A stretch of DNA of 64,000 nt from the NCBI GenBank assembly GCA_004380135.1, contig QXCR01000021.1:62001-126000 (forward strand). The letters are read 5' to 3'. The notes under the pieces are model-generated. The model ran no database searches. It had not been told where the DNA came from and was given only the letters and a program-made list of their open reading frames with translations. A program made the translations under genes and the position numbers. This document shows positions 1-11,041 of this stretch, one piece after another. How positions within the stretch are numbered: position 1 is the first letter of the stretch; every line of letters begins with the position of its first letter. This DNA comes from Stemphylium vesicarium (Eukaryota; Ascomycota; Dothideomycetes; Pleosporales; Pleosporaceae).

Positions 1-352
1 CGTCAATATCTTGCCAGCCCTAAAGCTATCTAAGCTTATCCTGTCTGCACTCTGCACTCTGCACTATATATCACCATAACGCCCATCGCCAGCCTCCAAA
101 CCAACACCTTGTCCACTTTAGTCACCGGTTTCGACCCCATTACCCTCGCTTTATCAACCGCCCGCCAGATCTACAGCCTGCATATACACAGCCCCTCGCC
201 AACCCAAAATCTTCTTCATCTTCAGGCATACCACCCAACGAGAGAACACCGCCTACGAACCCCATCCGTACCCTGACGTTTGCAACACCGAACGCGCCGT
301 TCGGTCCAATTCCCACTTTCGCTAAACGACTTCATCTATCTCTTTAGAAAAA
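1..352 (+). promoter_or_regulatory. Upstream region / 5' leader of the Zn2Cys6 regulator
   Basis: This stretch has no plausible coding ORF. It is pyrimidine-rich close to the start codon, as is common in filamentous-fungal leaders, and contains three head-to-tail copies of the heptamer ctgcact near position 46-66. No specific operator could be identified. Confidence 0.4.
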
Positions 353-2228
353 ATGGCTGGTCCCGGTGGTGGCCCTTCAAGGCGCAGCCATACCAAGTCC
401 CGAAAGGGATGCAAGACGTGCAAGAGGAGGCATATTCGCTGTGATGAAACATTCCCGCAATGGTGAGCGCCAACGTCTTTTCTTTCAGAACTTACCAGCT
501 AACAGCTACTCAGCCGCAACTGCACCAAGCACCAAGTCCGCTGTGATTACATGGACAGCCCCACTGCCATGATGCCAGAATCTCCTCAGTCTCCTCAGCA
601 GCCCAACCTGCTCTGGACACCAGAAATTGAGGCTACGATCGAACTCTGGAGACAAACGGGAGAGTTCCCCTTCCCAGAGCTTCGAGTTTACCCCCAACCA
701 CAATGGCGCGCTTTGACGACGGTTGATCTCCGTCTGGTACACCATCTATCTTCTATATCGAACGAGATGTTCAGGAACAGGACCTCGAAATCGACCCTTT
801 GGACCGACATGATGCCCAAGTACGCACCAATCCCCCCCCCAATGCGACCATGCCCCAAAGCACCACTAACGTCTCTAGATTCTTGAGCATTGCCGCGACC
901 CATCCATTCGTTATGCACAGCATCCTCGCATTCTCTGCCTCGCATTTGGCGTGGATCTCACAATCGACTGAAACCCGAAACTTAGCCTTCCACCACGCAA
1001 GTCTTGCTCTCAAGGGCCTGCACGACGGAATCACCAACTTTACCAAGCACAACTCAGATGCGGTGCTCGCATCTTCCCTTCTCCTTGCATGGCAAGCGAC
1101 TGACTGGTAAGGATGACCCAAGCAATGTGCTTATTTCAGAACTAACGCAGGGCACTTAGGCGAGGCTGGGCTTCTTTGGTTACCGGCACAAAAACAGTAG
1201 GTTGCCTGACGATCTTGCGAATTCAAAAGCTAACAGTAGAGCAGGTCATTCAGACCATGCAACCTTGGAGACACGAGTCTCTGTTTGCCGACTACATTGC
1301 AGAACACACCCCGATGCCTGACCGACATTTCATGAACCCGGTCTGCACCCCGATATCACAAGAAGCACGGAGAGAACAGATGAACGCTCTAGCCGACATT
1401 CACGCCTCTCTGCAACGACTTCAACCTTACTTGGTCCGCAACGAACAGGAATCGAAATGGGTCGACCAGCTCAAGGGCTACCTCGATCGTCTGAGATCAT
1501 CCAGTCAGCCACAGAGCCCCGAAGAGCAATTCAACCAACTATATGCCCTAAGGAAATGGTTGTTCTGGGTGCCAATTTCACTCTTGGCCGCCAAACGGGG
1601 AGACATCACTGTACTGGTAGTCTTGGCCCATTTCTATGCCACCGCGCTGGCCTTGGAGTCCATGTTCCCAGACGTCGCGTCTGTTTTCGTTGCAGATTTG
1701 TCTCTCCGTCCGTTGGAAGAGATCACCCAGCTGGTTCAGGGGTTCCAGGATCCACGATATGATTCTCGCATACAGACCATGTCATACCTGGTACAATTCC
1801 CGATCGACATGGCATCCTCATACAAGACGAGGCGAGAGTGGACAAGGCAACAAAGCATGGCAGTTCCCCCCATGCAGCAGCAATCGGCCTACGCATTGGA
1901 ATCCATCAATCAGGACCTCGAAAACCACATTACACAGTACAGTTACGGTCAAAGCCTGTCTCCCGCCTTTGCTCCATCACCGCTTACATTCCTCCCGACT
2001 GGTATGGCCTCTACGCCACAGTCGCCATACCTCGAGGTCCCTCGATCCGGAACTGTGGACACATACGGAACAGCTAGCAGTTACGCCTCGTCGAGTAGCT
2101 ACGCGTCTCCCCTGGGGTCACCTGCAGCGCTGCTGCCGCCGTACTCAGCCCCACAGGAACACGCATACGCATTCGGAATGCAATCTGGTTATCCCAGCGG
2201 GTTCGTGGCTACACCTATCTGGACGTGA
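353..2228 (+). CDS. Zn(II)2Cys6 fungal transcription factor, sterol-uptake-control-like
   Basis: A 554-residue nuclear DNA-binding regulator is predicted from exons 353-462, 514-819, 879-1106, 1160-1196 and 1245-2228; the summed length is in frame. The zinc cluster is completed only after removing intron 1: C20, C23, C30, C37, C40 and C47 give CX2CX6CX6CX2CX6C, with basic KRRHIR between the second and third cysteines. Zn2Cys6 proteins of this layout bind CGG-type half-sites, usually as dimers. The middle part resembles the regulatory region of Upc2/sterol-uptake-control-like regulators (for example ILAFSASHLAW near the third exon). The C-terminal third is rich in Ser, Tyr, Pro and Gln, plausible for an activation region. 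The start at 353 is the first ATG that places the zinc cluster at the N-terminus. Targets cannot be told from sequence. The fourth intron is 48 nt, in frame and free of stops. Confidence 0.85.
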
Positions 2229-5200
2229 ACGAACGCGCGCTGAACGATCCCCCAGGAACCAAATGAGTGCTACCCCAATGCATATCATTGCTTCTCAACC
2301 GCCTCATCACAGTCCTACACCTGATGCGAGAAACGCGCAAGGACAGCCACCGACCGCGGGGTACGTACCAAGCCAGTACAGTCAGGCCTGAGCACCACGA
2401 TTACGGAATTTCGAGGAATCGCACCGATGAGGTGAAACATCACATCCGTCCGGCCCGTCCTCGTCATCTCCACCACTGCATGGGACGAGCACAATTTCCG
2501 ATCGATTGGCTCGCGCCCATGGCGGCGGCCATGGTCAGCACAGTTGGGCCGATGGCCTGCAATGACATGCACTCAGTTGCACGCTGTCGTAGGCTTGCGC
2601 CGTAAGCCGCTCAGGGACTGGCGGCGGCGGCGCTTCGGCATAACAGGCGGAGAAGCAGGAGAAGGAAAGGTTTAGCGAGTGGACATTCCCTGCACCAACA
2701 GGGAAGATGCGCGTCTTACCCTGTTACGTCAAAGGCAACCGGACCGGCGTTCGCTAAAGGGTGGGAAGCAGATGGAGTTGGCGGAAGACTTGCCCGGCGT
2801 GGCAGAGGCTGACCAGCCACCACGGTCAACTACGACACCAAGCTGGCGCAATCGAAGCGCAGGCACGATATCATATGAAACGACACAAATCGACGGAGAA
2901 AGAATCTGCATTGGGGATGGAGCTGCGGCTCGAAATTCCACGTTGGGAGATTTAGTTGCTCATCCAGGAAGATGACTGCAATCCTCCGCCCTTCCCCGAC
3001 TTGGGCGCAAGGATACTTAGGCACCAGTAGACAGCCATGCACAGAAGAATTAAGGTTATCCAGTACCGGCTTAGCCTCTCAGCCCTAATAGTTTTCCCAT
3101 GTGATGGCCATGGTGTGCCCTGCAGTTCCGCGTGAAAGATGGACAGGTCAGTTGCCAATTATAGCTCGGCGTGGGACCAATGAGCAGCAGACACCCCACC
3201 TTCGCTTGTTATTATCAACCCAGCAGGGCGGATTTACGTACAAGCATGTCGCAGAAAACCAGGACCATCGATGTAGCACAAAAGCTTCCCTGCTGCCTGC
3301 GAAGTCCACAAAGACACGTTTTGTCCCATCAAGGTAATCCCTAATGTGACGGTGTCAAGGGCGTGCAACCGTAAGACGAGAAAAAGGGTAATCGTACGCT
3401 AATGTATGACCCACAGCAGGAAGAGGGTCGAGCGTGATGTCATTCCAGTCGACCGGTTCGCTTTTCGCGGGTAGCGGGAGGCCTGTTCGCCGAGCACCGC
3501 CACGCGTCCATTGGCCTTTGTATAACCAGCTACCTCCTTTGGGGCTTGATTGCGAAGAGCCAGCAGTGTCGGTGACGTTGCACAGCCACACCCATTCGGC
3601 TTGGCCTGGGCCAAAATGTTTCCGATCCGGTGAGCAGCAGCCTTCCGCCATGGTTGTTCGCGTAGCTTTTTCGCACATAGTTACGTTACTGCAACGTCGG
3701 CCTCGCTAAGGTTTTACGCCCAAAGTATGCGGCTAAAGGCTCTCCATCCATGCCTTGGGTGAGCGCAGCAATTGGGAAGGTGCAAGCGAATCGAGAGCCT
3801 TCTGGCATGTCCTCCGCTAGCACCATATGCACTCTGTATCAGATGTCGCTCCAAGGTGTCTGTTGCATCGGATGAGGCACCCAACGTGTTCACCGACATT
3901 ACATGCAGTTAGTTGGTCGATACCAAGTCTTAGCTAATAGCCCTTCCCAGAGACTAGTCAAGAAGATCCATCATCTCGGCATCTCGGTACTCTCGAGTAA
4001 AATGCTAGGCCCTAGCAGGAGCTGCCCAAAAGGAAACCTCGCTCTGGCTGGTAGACTTCGGGCGTTCTTCACTAACATGGCAAGCCCAGCGAGACGCCCC
4101 TTGGACGCGTTTCTGGTTTCCCTGTCGACAGGGACAGGCGAGCAGAACAAGAACAAAGCCGTTTGCGCAATCACAGGCAAAGAGATGTCCGACCCATAAG
4201 AAATTTCCGCCGTTGTTCCTATGAAGCGGTTCCGCTCCGTCGGTATGTTCGGGCTCCGCCGTCTCCATCGTACGCCCTACACTCCCTACTGCTTGCCACG
4301 GCATGCTGTCAACAACGTGCTCAGCGTTTCATCAAGTTTTCCGCAAGCCATGGCCCGCTTGGAGCCTCAAGAGTCATGTGATGCCGAGGCTCGGCTTCGC
4401 TCCGATGTCTATGCGAGTTACACACTCACTCATGACGAGTTTAGTTTCGGAAGAATAAGGCCGTCACCATGCCTCCTGCCACCATAGTGTGCTGCTGTCG
4501 GTGCTGAGCTAAGCGTGCAGGAGAGGGTAAGAGGAAGTCAAGTCACTGCACTCGCGGATGACTCGGCATTTGGCTACGACTGCCCACGTGCAGCAGACTA
4601 ATCATTGACCGCTACCTACGTATCTGACGATCTGCCCATCCCTCATCGGCCGAGATGTAGCTGTGATCTGCCCATGTACGTGCAAAAGGTCGGAATTGTG
4701 CACTAACACGAATCGGGTCATTGATAATTTTCTATCTTCGGAAACAGCACATTGCACGCTCACCTTCTCTCCCAAGGCGATGATCCGACTCTCCGTGGCT
4801 TCCGCATCACCTTCGCGCATACACGGCACCATGCTGCCGGAGCACTGGAGTTGAATCCGAACGATATGATCCGCACATATGGTCATTAGCTTATCAGCAC
4901 GAGGCACCTGCATCTTGGGAGGTAGTATCGCGATCAAAGACCATGGCCATCGATCCTCTAATACCGAGTCAGGTACGCGATCTATACTCGAACGAAGCCA
5001 CTGGTGTACCAAGTTTCCTGGGGATCTTCTTCTACCTCGCGCACGCCCGTTCTGGCGCGCTGCCCTGTCGGGTCCATCACCGGAATCGACTCCTACGAGA
5101 AAATCCCGCGCATGCGCTATACCGGACCCCGATGCACTACAACTTCCTCGCGCATCTCAGTGATCCGACCGCCGAATCTACCTTCTACCGGCGTGTAGCA

Positions 5201-6589
5201 CATGATTCAGGGAGCACTTGTTTAGCCGCACTCAAGTCTCGGTAATTCTTACTGCAGCGCCAGGGCTTAACGAAAAGCGGCGGTAGTCGTCCCGCCGGCA
5301 AACACCACCACTTGCCATCGCTTCCACTTCCCATCGTTCCTACTATTACCGCAAACCCCCGAGCAGAAGCGAAGAGAAGATCAACACTCAACAGAGATCG
5401 ACAGTTCCCATCGTGACGCGAAGTCACTCTCTTTTGCAACGCGCGGCACTTGGGTTTTTACGCCACTACAACCCAACTTTCTGAAACAGGGCCCATCAAA
5501 ATTCCCTTCGAAAATGTTGATGATCTCATAAACCAATCCTAGCGTGCATATTTCGAATGACCCTCGTCACAAGTCCTCAGCTCTCCTGAGCTCAGACGCT
5601 GTCGCAGTATAAGCCCGAGTATAAGAGCGAAGGCGGTACCTGACGCGGCATGGCTTCTGCCGTCCTCATGAACCATAGCTCCTCTGCTATAATTGAGCTA
5701 GTGGGACGTGCCGCACGCCCGCCCTCGAATACGAAATCGGAGACTAAATCTCGAGATACGAGGACGCGGGTTTGGGGGTGGCTTGTCTTTTCCCCCCCAT
5801 GCCCCGTCATTGGGGGTGCATGACAGGAATTCCGATTCGCATTTACGTTTTTAGTATAAGTGTTGTTGGCAGTCGTAAAGTTGGGGATATGCCTTTTTCC
5901 AACATGATCACTTCAATGGTGGACGACGGTCACACGGTCGACATTATCGTACGATACCCATCTCTCTCTTTGGCGCTATTTCTTCGAGTGTGAAAGCGAC
6001 GCGCGTGATGGTCGGTTTGACTGGGCAGCACCCCATGCGGGCGATAGTGAGGGCTTGCTGGGCTTTCTTGGGCCCTCAAGGTAGACTTCAACTCAGTTGG
6101 ACGATCTCGTACAACCTTGTGCGAAGAGGACGCGACTTTCTGCATCGCCAGGCAAGTTAAAACAGCCTGCCCAGCGACACTAACCTGTTAGACGAGGTGT
6201 CAAAATGGCGAGAGTTCTCCAAGAACGCACTAAAGCCTTCGGTACCAAAGTTTACTTCTACACTGACCTCACTATGTTCTGCGTCAACGAGGCAAGAACA
6301 GAAAGAGTCGATGGCATAATTGGTGTGCGGCAGATTCCATGGTAGCATTCGTCGCAAGATCTTCGCGCCTAAGAATTTCTATCAAAGCCCGCATGCAGAC
6401 GAAGCGTTTCTAGAACGAATTGGGCGACAAGCTTCTCGACGCGCATCTAGCTCGTCCACCGGAAGCCACGCTATCCACCGGGACATATATCCTAATCGCC
6501 CATCGGGATGCAGATTCCACTCGTCCACCAGATCATGGCGAAAAACACAATATCTACCCCCCTTCTCCTTTTCCATCCCCCTCGCGCCA
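2229..6589. other. Long gene-poor intergenic region (about 4.4 kb)
   Basis: The stretch lies between the transcription-factor stop and the sulfatase stop. All reading frames are short, and none shows a recognisable domain, signal peptide or spliceable series of exons. Base composition is mixed rather than strongly AT-rich, so it does not look like a heavily RIP-mutated transposon. It is long for this window, where gaps are usually 0.3-1.5 kb. It may hold an old decayed element, a non-coding RNA or a lineage-specific gene that cannot be recognised by eye. Confidence 0.5.
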
Positions 6590-8513
6590 TCACACTTCCC
6601 AACTCCAAGCATCCCATTCATCTTGCCAAGACAGCGGTTCAAGCGCTCCTTCTTTACTCAGAATCTGTCCCAAGGCGCACTCCTCAAAGGTAACAGGAGG
6701 TTGGTGTTCTATATAAAAGGCATCATACCGCTCGTGCATGGCATCTCTCAGATTGCCCACCTCACCATTCGGGTGAAGTGTTTCCCAAGGCCTCGTGCAG
6801 ACCTTCCCTTTGCAGCGCTTTAGCGTAAGCAACAGAGAATCAAGTCTAGCCGTAAGTCTACGAACAGACCAGCCATTAATCGTAGTCGTGTTGTGGCCGT
6901 AGAGATTGGTAAGTTGGTAAGCATCATTCTGCAGCATACCGCGTAATCAGCACAAACGCGCACGTTTCATTCCGCAGTAAAACGAAGAAAACACATACCG
7001 TCATATCGTAAACTTCATGTTCATTCGTACACCACACTGTGTACGAGAGGTCGTACTCATCTCCTACAACCCTAACAGTCTTGTACGTATTATTCGCAAA
7101 GCTGTCTTGTCCAAAAAACGTATTTCCTTCCACTAGATACTCGCCCCAGAATTCAATGTTCACATGTTCGCTCTTTTCGTTGCGCGCTTGCATATCCGCC
7201 GTGACGGGGATAGGTTCGCCGTCAAAGTCCTCGCGAAGCGGTATGCCAGCCAGATGAAACAATGTAGGGACGATATCCGTGTGGCTCGATGGAATAGTTT
7301 GGACCGCGCCTTTTGCTACGCCCGGTCCGCGCATGAAGAAGGGTATGTTGACGTCTTCTTCGATGCCGCAGCTTTTACCAGGAGGCAGCTTATGTTGGCC
7401 AATGTGGAACCCATTGTCTGTTGTGTAGATTAGGTACGTGTTTTCTAGAACTTCGGGGCTGGCTTCTAAACGGGTTATGATGGATTCGATGAGCTCGTCG
7501 ACGGACTGGAGGGACTGGACACGACGGCGGTACCATGCGTCGTTGTAGTCGATCTCGGATTGGTTAAGTTGGCGTAGTGACTTGAAGTAGGATGCTGTTC
7601 CGGTCTAGGGTTGCTATCGTTAGGGAATGCGTTCATCCGTCACGAGGAAGAGCTATACATACTGTGTTTGGGTTGAAGTTTGGCGCCCGAGGGACCTTTG
7701 CGTCGGGAAAAAGGTGTTCATGCCTTTTTGCTGGTACCGGGGGGAGGAACTTTGCTGGCCGCGGCTGGGTGACTGTCTCGGAATGAGGTGCGATAGGCGC
7801 GACACCTAGAAAGAAGGGTCGGTCGGACGCGGCGATAGCTTCGTCTAGGAATCCAATTGCAGTGTCGGCTATAAGATCAGTGGAATATTCTCCGGCTGGG
7901 TTCCTGTATGGCTCGTGGTTGCGTGTTAGAGTTGCATTGTAGAATAGGTAGGTTCCAGGGTCGATCAGGACTGCCCCCTGTTAGCAGCGGCTTCATAACA
8001 GAATTGCTAAACTTCTTACAGTCAGATCCGTTCCAACCGGCACTTCGGGGGTTGTCATAAGTAGAAATAGAGTGTCCGTTCATGAGCTTGCCGACGTAGT
8101 ATGTATTGTATGAAGCTTCCTGAAGCCATACCGGAAGGTACTGCTGGTTGAAGCCTTCCTCGATGAACCTAGGATACCCGCCTGGGTAGAGTAAGCTTTT
8201 CTCTTTGCCACATCTTAACCCGCGGGGGCTTACCGTAAGGAGCAGAGACATCGGTAACATTAGTGTTGTGCGCGGCTTTCCCTGTCAGGAGCGAAACTCG
8301 GGACGGACAGCACAGCGCGATAGTGCAGAAATGCTTTTTAAACCAAGTCCCCTCTTGCGCAAAGTGCTTTTGCACAGAAGCTTGATACTCCAGGGAATCA
8401 AGATGTAGGTCTTGATCATCAGTTATGATAAAAATGAAGTTGGGTTTAGCAGAGCGACCTGCGATGGCAGGTATGCCTAATGATAGCGATAATAAGATTT
8501 GGCTTGCTTTCAT
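6590..8513 (-). CDS. Secreted arylsulfatase
   Basis: The predicted product is a 564-residue sulfatase that hydrolyses sulfate esters, probably secreted. Exons on the minus strand are 8513-8234, 8181-8020, 7970-7663, 7604-6999 and 6928-6590, all in phase. A hydrophobic signal peptide covers about residues 1-19. Metal-binding Asp32-Asp33 lie in IITDDQD. The sulfatase signature reads C68-C-P-S-R followed by VSLLTG; Cys68 is the residue converted to formylglycine in the type I family. Downstream, the YTTDNGFHIGQHK segment supplies the further Asp/Asn and His/Lys active-site residues, and a typical C-terminal region follows (NDAYQLTNLYG). Fungal arylsulfatases are often derepressed by sulfur limitation, but no regulator site was identified here. 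It is transcribed divergently from the UCH37-like gene. No lesion was seen. Confidence 0.9.
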
Positions 8514-9320
8514 CTTAAATTGATTGATACAATTTTTGGGAAAAAAAAAACAAAAGAGAACTTCAATCTCTCATCTACGGCTACATTTTTGTGGCCGTCA
8601 TGAAGACACTAAGTCCGATTCAGTCCCACGTCATCGCGCGAAGTTGATGCTTCATTGCGTGCTCGGGAAAGATGTTAGGGCCATTCGCATGCCCACCTCA
8701 ATACATGCCGATAACAATCTTGTCCAATAGTACAACGTCGACGTGAAAACAGAAGCACTCGTGCGGAGTCTTCACGTCGGATACGTAGGAAGAGCTGAAC
8801 CATATCGCACTATGTACTCTTTTCGGATTCCACGTGATGAGAAGGCTCCGGCTCTCGCTATTGGTGGTGCGTAAGACGTAAAATCCATGTGGTAACTGAG
8901 AGTGTCTGCAGTGACAACATTATGATGCCTTAGAATAGTCCAGCTCTTCCAATTTACCAAGTGAACTTCAAGACAGAATGGAATCAAGTAACATATGGTG
9001 CATATGCCCAAGTAACGTATCCGACCAGTTTTGGGAGTTTCCAAGGCCGAGTCAGTGGAGCGACATGTGACGCGTTCATTGTACGCCAAGATGAAGACGT
9101 TAGTTATTCGCGGTACGGAGAGAACGCAAGAAGAAGAAATGTCAGTTACTTGGTAGGATCTTCGCTCAGAATAGCCCATGTATCATTGACAAGGTGGGGT
9201 ATTCGGAACGGTTCCGAACGCGGGCCGATATGTTTCCGGCGGTAGGCGCCTTTCGATGGCGTAAGGGCCATCTGCGACAACACATTACAAACCAGAACAA
9301 CTTGACCAAGACACGCAATC
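8514..9320. promoter_or_regulatory. Shared divergent upstream region, sulfatase / deubiquitinase
   Basis: About 0.8 kb separates the two divergent start codons and should contain both promoters. An A-rich run (gggaaaaaaaaaac) sits close upstream of the sulfatase start. No recognisable coding segment or specific motif was found. Confidence 0.4.
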
Positions 9321-10421
9321 ATGTCTGGAGGATGGAATACCATAGAGTCCGACGCCGTATGTGCTTCCTCTAAACTACTGGCTACCATTCACTAACTCGC
9401 GCAGGGCGTGTTCACCTATCTGATCGAGAAGCTCGGCGTTAAAGGTGTACAGTTCGAAGAGCTCACTACCCTCGAAGCCTCGGATCTACAAAACCTCGGC
9501 ACACTATATGGCGTCATCTTCCTCTTCAAATACCCCACGGGCGAGAAACCCAGCGATGTACCCAAAGACGGCACCTACGACCACGAGGCGGCGAGCACCC
9601 TCTTCTTCCCGGCGCAAACCATACAGAATGCCTGCGGAACACAAGCGATAGTGTCGCTTCTGCTGAACAGGGAAGAGGAAGTGGATATTGGCAAGGAGCT
9701 CAAAGAGTTCAAAGAATTTGCGGGCGACTTCCCGCCAGACGTATGTTGAGCCAAACAAGGACATGTTGGGGCAAAGGACTGACAAGTCAACAGCTGCGCG
9801 GAGAGACATTGTCAAACTCTGACCTCATCCGTGAGACGCACAACTCCTTCGCGCGCTCTTCTCCCTTTATCGATGAGACACAGCGAACAGCGACCGAAGA
9901 CGACGATGTATTCCACTTTATCGCGTAAGCAACCTGGAGATGACAGCAACCCCCCTCCACAAGCGCATAACTAATGCAAACCCAACAGCTACACAAGCAT
10001 AAACAACAAACTCTACGAACTCGACGGCCTCCAACCCGCGCCCATCAACCACGGGCCATGCACACCCTCCGACTTCCCTCAAAAGATTATCCCCGTCCTC
10101 CAACGCCGCATCGCCCGCTACCCCGCCACAGAAATCCGCTTCAACCTCATGGCCTGCTGTCGCGACCTACGTATCCGCGCCCGAGAGTTTGGCGACGAGG
10201 ACGAACTGGAAGAGCAAGAAGATAAGCGTGCAAGGTGGCTGTGGGAGAACTCGTTACGAAGACATAATTTCGTGGGCTTCGTGGGTGAATTGCTCAAGGG
10301 CGTGGTAAGGGCGAAGCTGGAAGAGGGTGGTGATGCGTACGATAAGTGGGTTGAGGAGGCCAAGGGGAGGTCGTCTAAGAGGAGGGAGGAGCTGAGGAAG
10401 CAAGGCATTGCTGAAGATTGA
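9321..10421 (+). CDS. Ubiquitin C-terminal hydrolase, UCH37/UCHL5 type
   Basis: This 311-residue cysteine peptidase (family C12) would remove ubiquitin from conjugates; UCH37 orthologues work at the 26S proteasome. Exons are 9321-9356, 9405-9740, 9794-9924 and 9989-10421. The catalytic triad is visible: Cys89 in NACGTQAIVSLLL, His165 in VFHFIAY and Asp180 in LYELDGL, a spacing essentially identical to that of animal UCH37 (88/164/179). The charged C-terminal extension after the catalytic domain (roughly residues 225-311) matches the UCH37 subgroup rather than short UCHL1/L3 enzymes; in the family this tail contacts the proteasomal receptor Rpn13. The 36-nt first exon supplies the start MSGGWNTIES, a typical N-terminus for the family. 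The gene is convergent with the coiled-coil membrane protein gene downstream. Confidence 0.92.
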
Positions 10422-11041
10422 GTGTGCTCAACAAGTCTGGCGCTGGCTGCTGTGCAGACAGTGAGATGGTGAGAATGCGGGGCCTGTCGCACGATGATAT
10501 TGCATAGGTTCGTTTGGTCAGATGCCTCCGATAATTACGAATACCAGCCAATTCGCACATTCGAACGCATACGCATGATTTCAATCTGTCTAATGTCGCG
10601 AAGATCTTCGCCACTCTCGTGCTGATACATGCTCTCAGCGTCTCGACTCAATCTTCAACAACCCTCACACGTTTCACAAGCCAAGAAAATGAGCATGGAT
10701 ATTGGAATGGTATCTGGCATTCATAGGATCAACTATCTACTACTAAAATGCTATGCTCAACTCATCCACATCATGCCAACACATTAACCAAAAAGCAAGA
10801 TGCAACGCACCCCAGCAAAGCCCGATAAATAAATAAAAACGCCGTATCCGCTATGCCAGTCTGCTCGTACGAAGAAAAGAGGAGGGGATATATAAGGTTT
10901 CGCTACATTACTTCATAAAAACATGGCATCTGGTAATGGTATATCGATGAGGAGGCCGTGAAGGTCGGAAAGAGAAAAGCGAAAGAAAGAAAAAGAGACG
11001 ACAAAGGGGACAAGAGGAAAGGGGGTTTGGAGTGGAACCGA
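10422..11041. other. Convergent intergenic region
   Basis: This is about 0.6 kb between the stop codons of two convergent genes, so it should hold both 3' untranslated regions and polyadenylation signals. An ataaataaataaaaa stretch near 10828-10842 is a candidate AT-rich efficiency or positioning element. No coding potential was recognised. Confidence 0.35.

Noticed and set aside
4602..5012. Minus-strand frame with a phrase recalling signal peptidase (CSGSMVPCMREGD)
   Set aside because: The resemblance is confined to a dozen residues, there is no catalytic lysine block or membrane anchor, and the frame has no suitable neighbouring exons.
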